Of a stretch of 64,000 bases of DNA, positions 25,556 through 33,235 are shown one piece after another (the first letter of the stretch is position 1; each line of letters starts with the position of its first letter). Made by a program: the position numbers and the translations under genes. Under the pieces are notes generated by a model. It was given only the letters and a program-made list of their open reading frames with translations. It made no database searches and had not been told where the DNA came from. This DNA is from Paraburkholderia fungorum (GTDB lineage Bacteria; Pseudomonadota; Gammaproteobacteria; Burkholderiales; Burkholderiaceae): positions 248,001-312,000 of the forward strand of contig NZ_CADFGE010000004.1 in NCBI RefSeq assembly GCF_902833645.1, written 5' to 3'.

Positions 25556-27793
25556 TTACGCTGTGAGCGGGCGGGACTCCGTGCGGTGCATGCTGTCCGA
25601 TGTCGGGAAAGGCCACGGCGTCAGTTGGCAAACGGCGGCTGGCGCAGTTTCCGCGTTAGTGGGCTTGTCGTTGACGTGTTCTGTGCTGCTACCTGCATCC
25701 GGTTCCGCGTCGGCGTTTTCGCCTTCCGGCGCTTCGTCCGCGCCGTCTCCGGTATCCGCGTCGTCGCTGTCGTCCTCATCCTCGTCGTCACGGTTTTCCC
25801 ATGACGGCGTGGACGGGACTTGATCGGTGAAGATTTCCGGCAGCCACGCTGCCTTTGCGAGCCTAAGCTCGGCGGCTGCCGCAGCGTCGGCCTTCTTCAT
25901 TTTGTCGAGGTCGGCTGCAGCCTTGGGTGACATGGCGGCGGATACAACTTCCGCAATACGCGCCTTGCTGACATGATCGAAATACGTGGCGCGCGTGGGC
26001 GTCCAGTACCGGGTCATGTCGAGGTGCAACGCGCCTGCGAGCCGGTTGATCTCATGTGGCTTTTCCTCGCCCGCGATGCCGTCGAGCAGGGTGCCGGTGC
26101 AGAATGCGAGCAGGTCAAGTAGCGTCGTGCCGGGATCCTGTTCGATCAGCCACGGCAGGAGGTCGCCCCGATTTGTGGGCAGTTCCGCAATCCAGCGCGC
26201 TCGCTGCGTTTCGATGGCATTCCATGCGGGGCTGGCGGACAGGTCTTCGGCAGCACGCAGCAGGCTGTCGTGGTTGTTCTCGCCGGACAGTGCGAAATAG
26301 CTGCGTGAGGACGCGTGCCCGTAGTACTCGGGCAGTGCCTTCGGGACGAGGTAGTGCAGCAGGGCTGCGAGCGCTACGGTGGGCTGCGCGATCAGTTCCG
26401 CGTGGACGGCAGCGGTACGGTGTGCTGTGAGCCGCTGGCAGAGTTTCGCGCTATGGACGGGTTTGATCTTCGGAGCCTTCGCGGATACGGTGTCCGGGCC
26501 TTCGGCTGCGGCGATGCCGGTGACGGTCGCGCCTGCCGCGTCGAGCGCCGCGCTGTTCTCGCGACGCACGAGGCCACGTTCGATGACGAGTTCGCCCTGT
26601 GGCCCGACGATCGCGAATGCACCCGCTTCGGCCATCTGCTGCGCGTCCCATACGAGTGTGCGGCTTTCGAGTGCGATGATTGCCGCGTTGACCCGCTCGA
26701 TTTCGTCATTGAGCCGATCGGCTTCTTCGTAGGCATCTTCGTCGTCCTCCGACAGTGCCTCGATCTTGTCAGCGAGTTCGTCCTGCTGCATGATGAGGGT
26801 GTCCATTTCGTGCTGCTCGTCCTCGGTGTATGGGCGTTGCACCGGGCGCAGCCTGCCGTGGCGGTTGAGTTCGGAAAAATCGCGCTCGACACGCGTTTCA
26901 GTCCAGCCCCAACCTTCTGCCTGCACTTCGGCGGCAGCCGCGTCGAGCTTCTGTGCGACGAGCTTCTGCAGCAGTTCGGCGTCGGCGATGTACCCGGCGT
27001 TCTCGTCGTCGCTGAACAGGTCGCGGCGCACGTATCCACCTGCTGCCTCATAGTCGGCGAGGTTGACAAAGCGCACGAGGCGACTGCGGCTCACGTCGAT
27101 TTCGGCCCGCGTGATCGCCTGCCGCAAGTAGTTCGGCTGGCGTTGCCACTCGTTCGCGTCAAACCAGATATGCTCCTGCGTTTCGTGGTCGTCTGCGAGG
27201 GCGAGTGCGGCAAGCTGGTCGAGCGTGATCGCATCCTCGCGCAACAGGGCGAGCAGTTTCGTCGATACGTTGGCGAGCTTCATGCGCCGCTTGACGGTGA
27301 GCGGCGATGCTGAGAAAAGCGCCGCGATGTAATCGACGCTGCGGCCTTCTTCTGCGAGCATCCGATACGCGCGCAGCACATCGAACGGGTCGAGTCCTTC
27401 GCGTTCGCTATTCTCGATCAGGCTGATCGCGAGGGCTTCGCCTTCGCTGACGATCCGCACCGGCACCGGATAGTCGGCTGCGATATGCTTCTGCTCGTGC
27501 AGCAGGTCAAGCGCTGCTTCGCGGCGCTGGCCCGCGCAGACGCCGTATTTGCGCTGCTTGCCGCGCGCCCCCTTCATCTCGTGGACGACGAGATTTTGCA
27601 GCAGTCCCTTTGCCCGGATGTTGGCGGCGAGCGCGGGAATGCCCGACAGGGGTTTCGTGCGGGCGTTGAGCGGTGAGGGCCGTAGACTGGAATACGGCAC
27701 GGTGACGACTGGTTGTTCGTTGCCGAAGTTGGATTCGAGCGGTGAGACGGTTTCGTTGATGTCTGCCGAGGTGGTTTCGGTTTGGGCTTGCAT
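25556..27793 (-). CDS. Large ParB/Spo0J-domain protein
   Basis: The 745-residue protein has an N-terminal ParB nuclease-like domain (VPYSSLRPSPLNARTKP; ENSEREGLDPFD) and a helix-turn-helix segment (SVDYIAALFSASPLTVKRRMKLA) within residues about 30-180. A long coiled-coil-prone acidic middle (about 325-370) and a C-terminal region rich in Ala and acidic residues follow. It is far longer than chromosomal ParB. Proteins of this kind are common on conjugative elements and plasmids, where they probably bind DNA in maintenance or regulation. No ParA is adjacent; the TraL-like ATPase lies 1 kb away in the opposite operon. Confidence 0.85.
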   Translation of the reverse strand: MQAQTETTSADINETVSPLESNFGNEQPVVTVPYSSLRPSPLNARTKPLSGIPALAANIRAKGLLQNLVVHEMKGARGKQRKYGVCAGQRREAALDLLHEQKHIAADYPVPVRIVSEGEALAISLIENSEREGLDPFDVLRAYRMLAEEGRSVDYIAALFSASPLTVKRRMKLANVSTKLLALLREDAITLDQLAALALADDHETQEHIWFDANEWQRQPNYLRQAITRAEIDVSRSRLVRFVNLADYEAAGGYVRRDLFSDDENAGYIADAELLQKLVAQKLDAAAAEVQAEGWGWTETRVERDFSELNRHGRLRPVQRPYTEDEQHEMDTLIMQQDELADKIEALSEDDEDAYEEADRLNDEIERVNAAIIALESRTLVWDAQQMAEAGAFAIVGPQGELVIERGLVRRENSAALDAAGATVTGIAAAEGPDTVSAKAPKIKPVHSAKLCQRLTAHRTAAVHAELIAQPTVALAALLHYLVPKALPEYYGHASSRSYFALSGENNHDSLLRAAEDLSASPAWNAIETQRARWIAELPTNRGDLLPWLIEQDPGTTLLDLLAFCTGTLLDGIAGEEKPHEINRLAGALHLDMTRYWTPTRATYFDHVSKARIAEVVSAAMSPKAAADLDKMKKADAAAAAELRLAKAAWLPEIFTDQVPSTPSWENRDDEDEDDSDDADTGDGADEAPEGENADAEPDAGSSTEHVNDKPTNAETAPAAVCQLTPWPFPTSDSMHRTESRPLTA

Positions 27794-27924
27794 GACTGAC
27801 TCCAGAAAATTAAAAAGAAGGTCCGGGTCGGGTGCTGCCGGATTCCATCAGGACGTGACCCGGAAAGGAGTCCTAATGGAATTTGATGGGACGGGGCGGT
27901 GGGAAGCTGACGCCCCGGCGGCGT

Positions 27925-28758
27925 TTACGCTTTCATTTGGCGCATCGCGTCAGCGAGCATCCACAGCGCGCGGTTAAGCTTCACGTTCTGGTCGATGCCG
28001 GTGATGGGGCGCGTGGACATGGCACGTCCGCTGCGCGAACGTCCGTGCAGGCCGCCCTTCGTGAGGTTTTCTTGCACACGGTTGAATACCGTCCAGAGGT
28101 CGTCGCGGCGATCCTCGAAACGGCGCAGCATCAGTAGCTGGTCTGCGGTGACCGGGGCAGGTGCTTCGGCGTCGGTCGGGTCGTAGCGCAGCGCGAGGGC
28201 AGAGCGGGCGAACGCGTGTTGTTCGTCGCGGTCGAGCGCGACGGCACGCATGCCTTCCTTCTGCTCGCGGATCAGGTCGAATCCGTCGAGTACGTCGAAT
28301 GCACCGTTGATGACGTTCTGGACGATGTTGCCTTTGTGCGGCACGCGAATATCTTGGAGGTTGTCGCCCACCACCATGCCGTTCTGGCAGACGAAGCGGA
28401 GCACGCCCGCGAGCATTTGGTAACTACTCGTGCCGTCGTGCGAGTTGAGCAGCACGATTTCGTTGGCCTCGTCGCCGTTGATCTGGTCGGCATGGCGAAG
28501 CCGAAGCATGTGCTTCGTGTATTCGCGCTTGCCTTCGTCGCGCACGCGGGTCTGGCAGACCATGAAAGGCTGAAAGCCTTCGTTACGCAGGCCGCGCAGC
28601 ACGTCGATAGTCGGAATGTAGGTGTAGCGTTCCGAGCGACTTTCGTGCTTGCCGTCTGCGAAGATCGACGGGGCTACGTGGTGGATTTGATCGTCCGACA
28701 GCGGCGTATTGGCGCGCAACATCGGGGAGCCGTAACGGAAAGAGGAAGCGAGTTGCAT
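27925..28758 (-). CDS. DUF932-domain protein
   Basis: The protein of about 277 residues (MQLASSFRYGSPML ...) has the DUF932 pattern (YTYIPTIDVLRGLRNEGFQP; LVCQNGMVV-like FVCQNGMVVGD). Its biochemical role is unknown, but it is widespread on plasmids and integrative elements next to ParB-like genes, as here. ATG at 28758 has GGAG at ideal spacing; a GTG four codons upstream is possible. It is the first gene of the minus-strand block, read from the origin-like region. Confidence 0.8.
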   Translation of the reverse strand: MQLASSFRYGSPMLRANTPLSDDQIHHVAPSIFADGKHESRSERYTYIPTIDVLRGLRNEGFQPFMVCQTRVRDEGKREYTKHMLRLRHADQINGDEANEIVLLNSHDGTSSYQMLAGVLRFVCQNGMVVGDNLQDIRVPHKGNIVQNVINGAFDVLDGFDLIREQKEGMRAVALDRDEQHAFARSALALRYDPTDAEAPAPVTADQLLMLRRFEDRRDDLWTVFNRVQENLTKGGLHGRSRSGRAMSTRPITGIDQNVKLNRALWMLADAMRQMKA

Positions 28759-28873
28759 GGCGTTCTCCACAGCAAAGAGGTTGAATTACGGGCTGTGGGA
28801 TGGCCTTGCCGCTTGCGCGTGAAACCTTCCCGGTGGAACTCGGGGTTGGCTTCTGCTTTTGCCTGGCACCCGG

Positions 28874-29011
28874 TTTCCTGCCCGTGCGACCCAAGGAGTC
28901 GAAGGCGGGGCGGTGTCAAGGAAAGAGGCGAGGGAGGGGTGCGGGCAACACGGTCCCTCGCCCCTTGACACCGCCCCGCCTTCGACTACGGTCGCGGGAC
29001 AGGGCAGGAAA
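28874..29011. repeat. 138-bp nested inverted repeat (potential cruciform)
   Basis: The main arms, 28898-28921 and 28963-28986, are perfectly complementary over 24 bases. Inner arms 28927-28935 (GGCGAGGGA) and 28954-28962 (TCCCTCGCC) continue the stem after a five-base bulge, leaving an 18-base loop. Outer arms at 28874-28891 and 28990-29011 pair imperfectly (TTTCCTGCCC with GGGCAGGAAA and GCGACC with GGTCGC). It is too long and has no T-tract for a simple terminator. Confidence 0.85.
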
Positions 29012-29067
29012 GAGGGTGGCAGGCAGATGCCAAGGCGCGAGTTCGACGGGAAGAATGGCGAAGCTTT

Positions 29068-29106
29068 GGTTATTCACAGTTTCTGGGGGCAACGCTGTGA
29101 ATAACC
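29068..29106. repeat. Inverted DnaA-box-like pair
   Basis: GGTTATTCACAG (29068-29079) and CTGTGAATAACC (29095-29106) are perfect 12-bp inverted arms. Each contains TTATTCACA, a match to the DnaA consensus TTATNCACA, in opposite orientations. The pair sits 57 bases from the long inverted repeat. Confidence 0.55.
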
Positions 29107-29387
29107 GCCGCGGCAGAAGCGTAAGTAATTGAGGGGTATCGGATTTCGCTTTGGACGTCGCGGTCAGCACGAAACGAGTCAGGCTTCAGGCGTTTGACGG
29201 GTTTGAGGAGCTCTCGTTCTGGCGATATGCATCCATCAGGACGTGCACTAAACGTGTTGACTCTACGGAGGGCAGCAGGCGTCTTGTGACTCGTTGGTGT
29301 CGACTTCTGCCGACATAGCAAACTTTCCCGATGTAGCGGCCGATACGTGCATACAATTGCGAGCAATCCCAACACACGACTCCAGCC

Positions 29388-30311
29388 ATGGACATCCAGA
29401 ACCATCTCTACAACCTATTGATGTCCGCAAATGAAACAGCTTGGACCGGCACATCATGGGTGATGGAGTACGACCGGGTTTTCGAATACACCCACCCACA
29501 GGTCAAGCGGCAATTCGAAGCTTTGGACGACACGGCCTTGGCGGCGCTTATGGCGCTGCCAACGCTTTTTGCCTATGAAAAATACGTGGGCGCTCCGGCG
29601 CATGTGGGGCGAATTACCGGTATCACCCGCAGGCAGAAGGAATTCGCCTTTACCTTCAATTTCGACAACACCGTGGCTCCCATCTCTTACGAGACCCTCA
29701 TGCAGTTGCTGCCGGCGCTCGACATCGACCCGAAATGGGAAGTGAATCGCAGCCACTGGGCCGTGAAAAATGTCGATCTCGCGAACGTACTGTACGGCGC
29801 CGGGTTGTTGCCCACTGGCACGCTGGGACCGCTTCGACGCCCACCCCGGGTCTTCATCTCCTACTCGTGGGATTCGCCAGAACATCGGGCATGGGTCACC
29901 CAACTGGCCATGACCCTGCGGCAAAACGGTGTCGAAGTGGTGCTCGACCAATGGCATGTGCGCCTTGGCGAGGACTTGGCCCACTTCATGGCGCGCAGCG
30001 TGCGAGAGAGCGACCGGGTGCTGATGATCTGTACTGAGACCTATGTGCAAAAGGCGCAGCAGCGACAGGGCGGCGTGGGCTATGAGCAGATGCTAGTCAC
30101 CGCGCAGATGATGAGGGAGGTTGGCACCGCGAAGTTCATTCCTATAATCCGGCAGTCAGGCCATCCCCGCCAGTTGCCAGACGAACTGGCCGGACGCATG
30201 TATGTGGACCTTTCCGATGGCCCCGAGCAACATCTCAACTTCCAGCGTCTCGTGCGGGAACTGCACGACATCGCGGTCTCGTTGCCTCCGCTTGGGGCGC
30301 GGCCGTTCTAG
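29388..30311 (+). CDS. TIR-domain protein, first gene of a putative defence operon
   Basis: The 307-residue protein has an unassigned N-terminal domain (residues 1-150) and a C-terminal TIR/SEFIR-type domain (153-300) with VFISYSWDSPEHRAW, a DQWHVRLGEDL loop and the probable catalytic Glu233 in GGVGYEQML. Bacterial TIR domains usually hydrolyse NAD or make cyclic ADP-ribose signals in anti-phage defence. The start at 29388 has no strong ribosome site. It is followed after 18 bases by a nuclease gene in the same direction. The catalytic Glu assignment comes from motif position only. Confidence 0.85.
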   Translation: MDIQNHLYNLLMSANETAWTGTSWVMEYDRVFEYTHPQVKRQFEALDDTALAALMALPTLFAYEKYVGAPAHVGRITGITRRQKEFAFTFNFDNTVAPISYETLMQLLPALDIDPKWEVNRSHWAVKNVDLANVLYGAGLLPTGTLGPLRRPPRVFISYSWDSPEHRAWVTQLAMTLRQNGVEVVLDQWHVRLGEDLAHFMARSVRESDRVLMICTETYVQKAQQRQGGVGYEQMLVTAQMMREVGTAKFIPIIRQSGHPRQLPDELAGRMYVDLSDGPEQHLNFQRLVRELHDIAVSLPPLGARPF

Positions 30312-30329
30312 GCCTCATGGAGCTTGCTT

Positions 30330-31712
30330 ATGGACCGCCTGCACGCCGAGCGCATCGCAAAGCAACTGCAATTCCCGCCGGATTTCTTCGATCCGCCCGA
30401 CCCTCGTCCCGATGAATGGCCGGACAACCCCGAGCTACGCCGAGCCGTGGACTGGTTCAAGAGCTTCATTCCCCCTCATCAATGGGTACAGCGCCGGGAG
30501 CGGGCGGCCCGCCGGCTGTACCTAAGTGCGATGGGCATCGGCGACGGGGACGGCCGCTTCTTCGATGCCAAGGACGGCTTCGGCTGGTACCTGTTCTTGG
30601 GCGAGGCCTTGCTGGATCACATCGGCAACTACGACTACGTTTTCGGCTCAAGGGTCATCCCTGTTCTTCAAGCCATCGGGCGCGACCTGGATCTGCTGCA
30701 ACAAGTCGGCGGCCTTGCGCTGCGAATTCAGCGCATGGTCGGCAAGGAGCGCGGGCAGCCCAACGGGGGCCTCTTCGAACTGCTTGTCGCGGCCTGCTAC
30801 CGGCGAGCCGGCGCCAGCGTCGCCTTCGTCGAGGAGAAGCCGGGACAGGCCCAGACTCACGACATGGATGTCGCGCTCCATGGCCGCACGTGGGCCGTCG
30901 AATGCAAGCGCATGGAGGTGGGGGAGTACGGTGAGAGCGAACGGCTGCAGATCGGTCGGCTATGGTCCGACTGCTCCGCGCATCTGGCGAGGCTTGAACG
31001 CAGCACGCTGTGCAAGGTCAGCTTCCAGGTCGAGCTCCAGACTATTCCCCCGGATTACCTCAAGGCCAAAGTCCTCGAGTGGCTGGTGTCTGGCAAGAAG
31101 GAGATGGCATGGAGCGACACCACGGCAGTTGGCAGCATCGCCGCGCTCGACCTGCGTCCGCTGCAGAAGGTGTTGTCCACGGACCTGGTGCTGGGCAGCA
31201 GCCACCGGATCCTGGAACTGTTGACGGGCCGCTATGTCCGCAACGCCCACTACCAGACTCTGCTGCGAACCAAACCCAGCGACAACCCACGGTACGTCGA
31301 GGCGTGCGATCTGGCAGTTGTCCTGAACTGGGAAAGCCTGAGCGACGGCGCACTGGACAGTAAGGCACGCGACATTCGCAAGAAGCTGTCGGAAGCAACC
31401 GCCCAATTGCCCGACGGGCGGCCGAGCATCGTCCACATCGGTTTTGAGGCGGTCGAGGGTGACAAGGTCGAGCGCCTGCGCCACGCAAAGATCCTCAGCA
31501 CGGCAGGTCAGTTCGATCCAGGCAACAAGCAACTCGAGTACATCTATTGCCACTACCTCGTGCCCGAGAGCCCGCCGCACGAGTGCTGGGCCTTTGATGA
31601 AACCACGCAGTGGTGCGCGATCCGCTCCACCCAAGCCAAGCCCTTGGACCGCTGCTTCTTGGTCCTGCCACCAGGCGTCCACAATCGCCAAGGTCCGCAC
31701 TGGCAGGAATAA
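30330..31712 (+). CDS. PD-(D/E)XK nuclease-like protein of the TIR operon
   Basis: The 460-residue protein has a restriction-endonuclease-like core: Glu150 (GLFELLVAACYRRAG), Asp180 (HDMDVALHG) and the ExK pair Glu191/Lys193 (WAVECKRME), in the correct order and spacing for a PD-(D/E)XK active site. The rest, before and after, is unassigned. It follows the TIR gene closely, with GGAG seven bases before ATG 30330, so the two proteins are probably made together. The likely role is DNA cleavage during immunity. Substrate and trigger are unknown. Confidence 0.75.
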   Translation: MDRLHAERIAKQLQFPPDFFDPPDPRPDEWPDNPELRRAVDWFKSFIPPHQWVQRRERAARRLYLSAMGIGDGDGRFFDAKDGFGWYLFLGEALLDHIGNYDYVFGSRVIPVLQAIGRDLDLLQQVGGLALRIQRMVGKERGQPNGGLFELLVAACYRRAGASVAFVEEKPGQAQTHDMDVALHGRTWAVECKRMEVGEYGESERLQIGRLWSDCSAHLARLERSTLCKVSFQVELQTIPPDYLKAKVLEWLVSGKKEMAWSDTTAVGSIAALDLRPLQKVLSTDLVLGSSHRILELLTGRYVRNAHYQTLLRTKPSDNPRYVEACDLAVVLNWESLSDGALDSKARDIRKKLSEATAQLPDGRPSIVHIGFEAVEGDKVERLRHAKILSTAGQFDPGNKQLEYIYCHYLVPESPPHECWAFDETTQWCAIRSTQAKPLDRCFLVLPPGVHNRQGPHWQE

Positions 31713-31778
31713 ATCTGCGTGCCGCACAAGATGAACCGCCACTCAGATTGCGGTGCCAGAATAATCTAAGGAGGATGC

Positions 31779-32249
31779 ATGCGCATAGAAGTGCAGGATG
31801 AGGAGGACCTGGAACAGGCGCTTGCCGAAATCCATCGGCGAGCCAACGCCTACGAGGGACCACTGATGCAGGAGTTCAGGGAGTTGGCCAGGCTGAGCGC
31901 CCCCGTCAAGGTCGATGAACCTCTCGGCAAGCAGTTCCAGGACGGCATATCTGGCATGGACGATGCCATGGCGGGTCGCCGCAAGGAGACCAAAGAACGT
32001 TTCGAAGAGGCGCTGTCGCTGTTGATGGTGCTTGCCTTCCCGGCGAACCGCGCCACGGAGCAGGCTGTGCGTCTTGAACTCAACGAGATGCTGGGACCTG
32101 ACCAGCGAATCGACTCCATGCAGATGCGTGTCGGAAACCGCAAGTTCAGCCTGAAAAGTCATCTGGGGCGACGCCCCACGAAGCGCCAAATCGCGTTGCG
32201 GGATGCCTTGCTGGTCTTCCTGCCCCTCCAGACCGAGGAGAATCTGTGA
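31779..32249 (+). CDS. Small unknown protein of the TIR operon
   Basis: The 156-residue protein is highly charged and helical (MRIEVQDEEDLEQAL; GRRKETKERFEEALSLL) and has no domain I recognise. AAGGAGG lies directly before the start. It sits 66 bases after the nuclease gene and overlaps the next gene by four bases (GTGA), so it belongs to the operon and probably forms a complex with the following protein. Confidence 0.7.
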   Translation: MRIEVQDEEDLEQALAEIHRRANAYEGPLMQEFRELARLSAPVKVDEPLGKQFQDGISGMDDAMAGRRKETKERFEEALSLLMVLAFPANRATEQAVRLELNEMLGPDQRIDSMQMRVGNRKFSLKSHLGRRPTKRQIALRDALLVFLPLQTEENL

Positions 32250-33034
32250 GCACGACATCCGCCGCCGCGACAGACACTTCCACCACGAAAAAGAAGAATC
32301 AGCCGGCCCCACCAGCTCTGGTCAAAGCAGTCGGCAAACTCTTCGACATCGCGGTAACGACTTCCCCACCCCTGCAGCTCCAGGCCATGGCCCGCGACAA
32401 GCTTTTTGAGATGCTCGTGCTGACTCGGTTGTTGCGGGCCTTTCGGCGCGCGCATCCTCAGGGGCGCATTGAGCATCGGCCGTTATTCAAGGCTGGCAAA
32501 GCGGGCAAAGTTGGTAAAACTGGCAACGCGGCAGAGGTGATCGTGGCGGGGAAGCCAGCCTTGGCCGACCGCAGCCGATTCTCTCACTTCGATCTGTTTG
32601 ATAAGAATGGTGTCCTGTTTGGGGAGGCTTGGACCTCGGTCGAGTTCGAATCGTTGAGCTGGGCCCTGAACGGTGGCGCCATTGGACAGGCCCCTCGTCA
32701 CGCTCGCCATGAGCTTGACGTGTGTGTCCTCGAACCCGGTGCGGGCCAGCAGCCGGCACATTCGCAGGTTTATGCGGGCGTCAGCTGTAAGGATGTGCGC
32801 AAGTCGGCCAAGGAAAACGTACGGGAAGCCTTGGGTCTGCGGCGCGAAACAGCCTTCCTGTCCGATCTTCAGAGAAGCCTGGTTCCGTGGCTCGTTCCAC
32901 AGGTCCCTGCCGACCCAGGCGCACCGATCCTGCTGGCGAGTTCCGATGCCGGCGTGAGGCGGTACGCCTCACCGGTGGACAACATGGGCGTCTATGTGCG
33001 GTTTGTCCGCCGGCCGTGGGAGGCGGAGACCTGA
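32246..33034 (+). CDS. Second nuclease-fold-like protein of the TIR operon, active-site variant
   Basis: The 262-residue protein has a Ser/Thr/Lys-rich start, then a pattern that looks like a PD-(D/E)XK fold: Glu55 (KLFEMLVL), Asp158 (HELDVCVL) and a beta-strand YAGVSCKDV in which the usual ExK Glu is Ser180 before Lys182. It may be an inactive partner or use another acid. GTG at 32246 overlaps the upstream stop, giving tight coupling. It is the last gene of the operon and ends 200 bases before the convergent NACHT gene. Confidence 0.6.
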   Translation: MSTTSAAATDTSTTKKKNQPAPPALVKAVGKLFDIAVTTSPPLQLQAMARDKLFEMLVLTRLLRAFRRAHPQGRIEHRPLFKAGKAGKVGKTGNAAEVIVAGKPALADRSRFSHFDLFDKNGVLFGEAWTSVEFESLSWALNGGAIGQAPRHARHELDVCVLEPGAGQQPAHSQVYAGVSCKDVRKSAKENVREALGLRRETAFLSDLQRSLVPWLVPQVPADPGAPILLASSDAGVRRYASPVDNMGVYVRFVRRPWEAET

Positions 33035-33235
33035 GTCCGGTATTCCGCAGCGTCGAAGTCCGCTCTGGATCGATCGCGACCTTTGGCACCAAACGGTAGG
33101 CTACCTGCGACTTGTTTTGACTCTGATTGATAGATCAGGTCTCGGTCTATACCTATCAAGCGCGCTATGTCCTTCACATCAACTGTCGATGGAACGGCAG
33201 CGGTTAAGCTCTTTGTGTCAGCAGCTACCTGCTAC

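Larger units (their letters stand above)
28759..29387. other. Candidate replication-origin and control region of the element
   Basis: No gene is supported in these 629 bases. The region lies between divergent operons (DUF932 to the left, TIR to the right). It holds a 138-bp nested inverted repeat (28874-29011) and a 12-bp inverted repeat whose arms are DnaA-box-like (29068-29106). Together with the adjacent ParB-like gene this makes a vegetative or conjugative-replication origin plausible. It must also contain the promoter of the minus-strand block. Confidence 0.45.
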
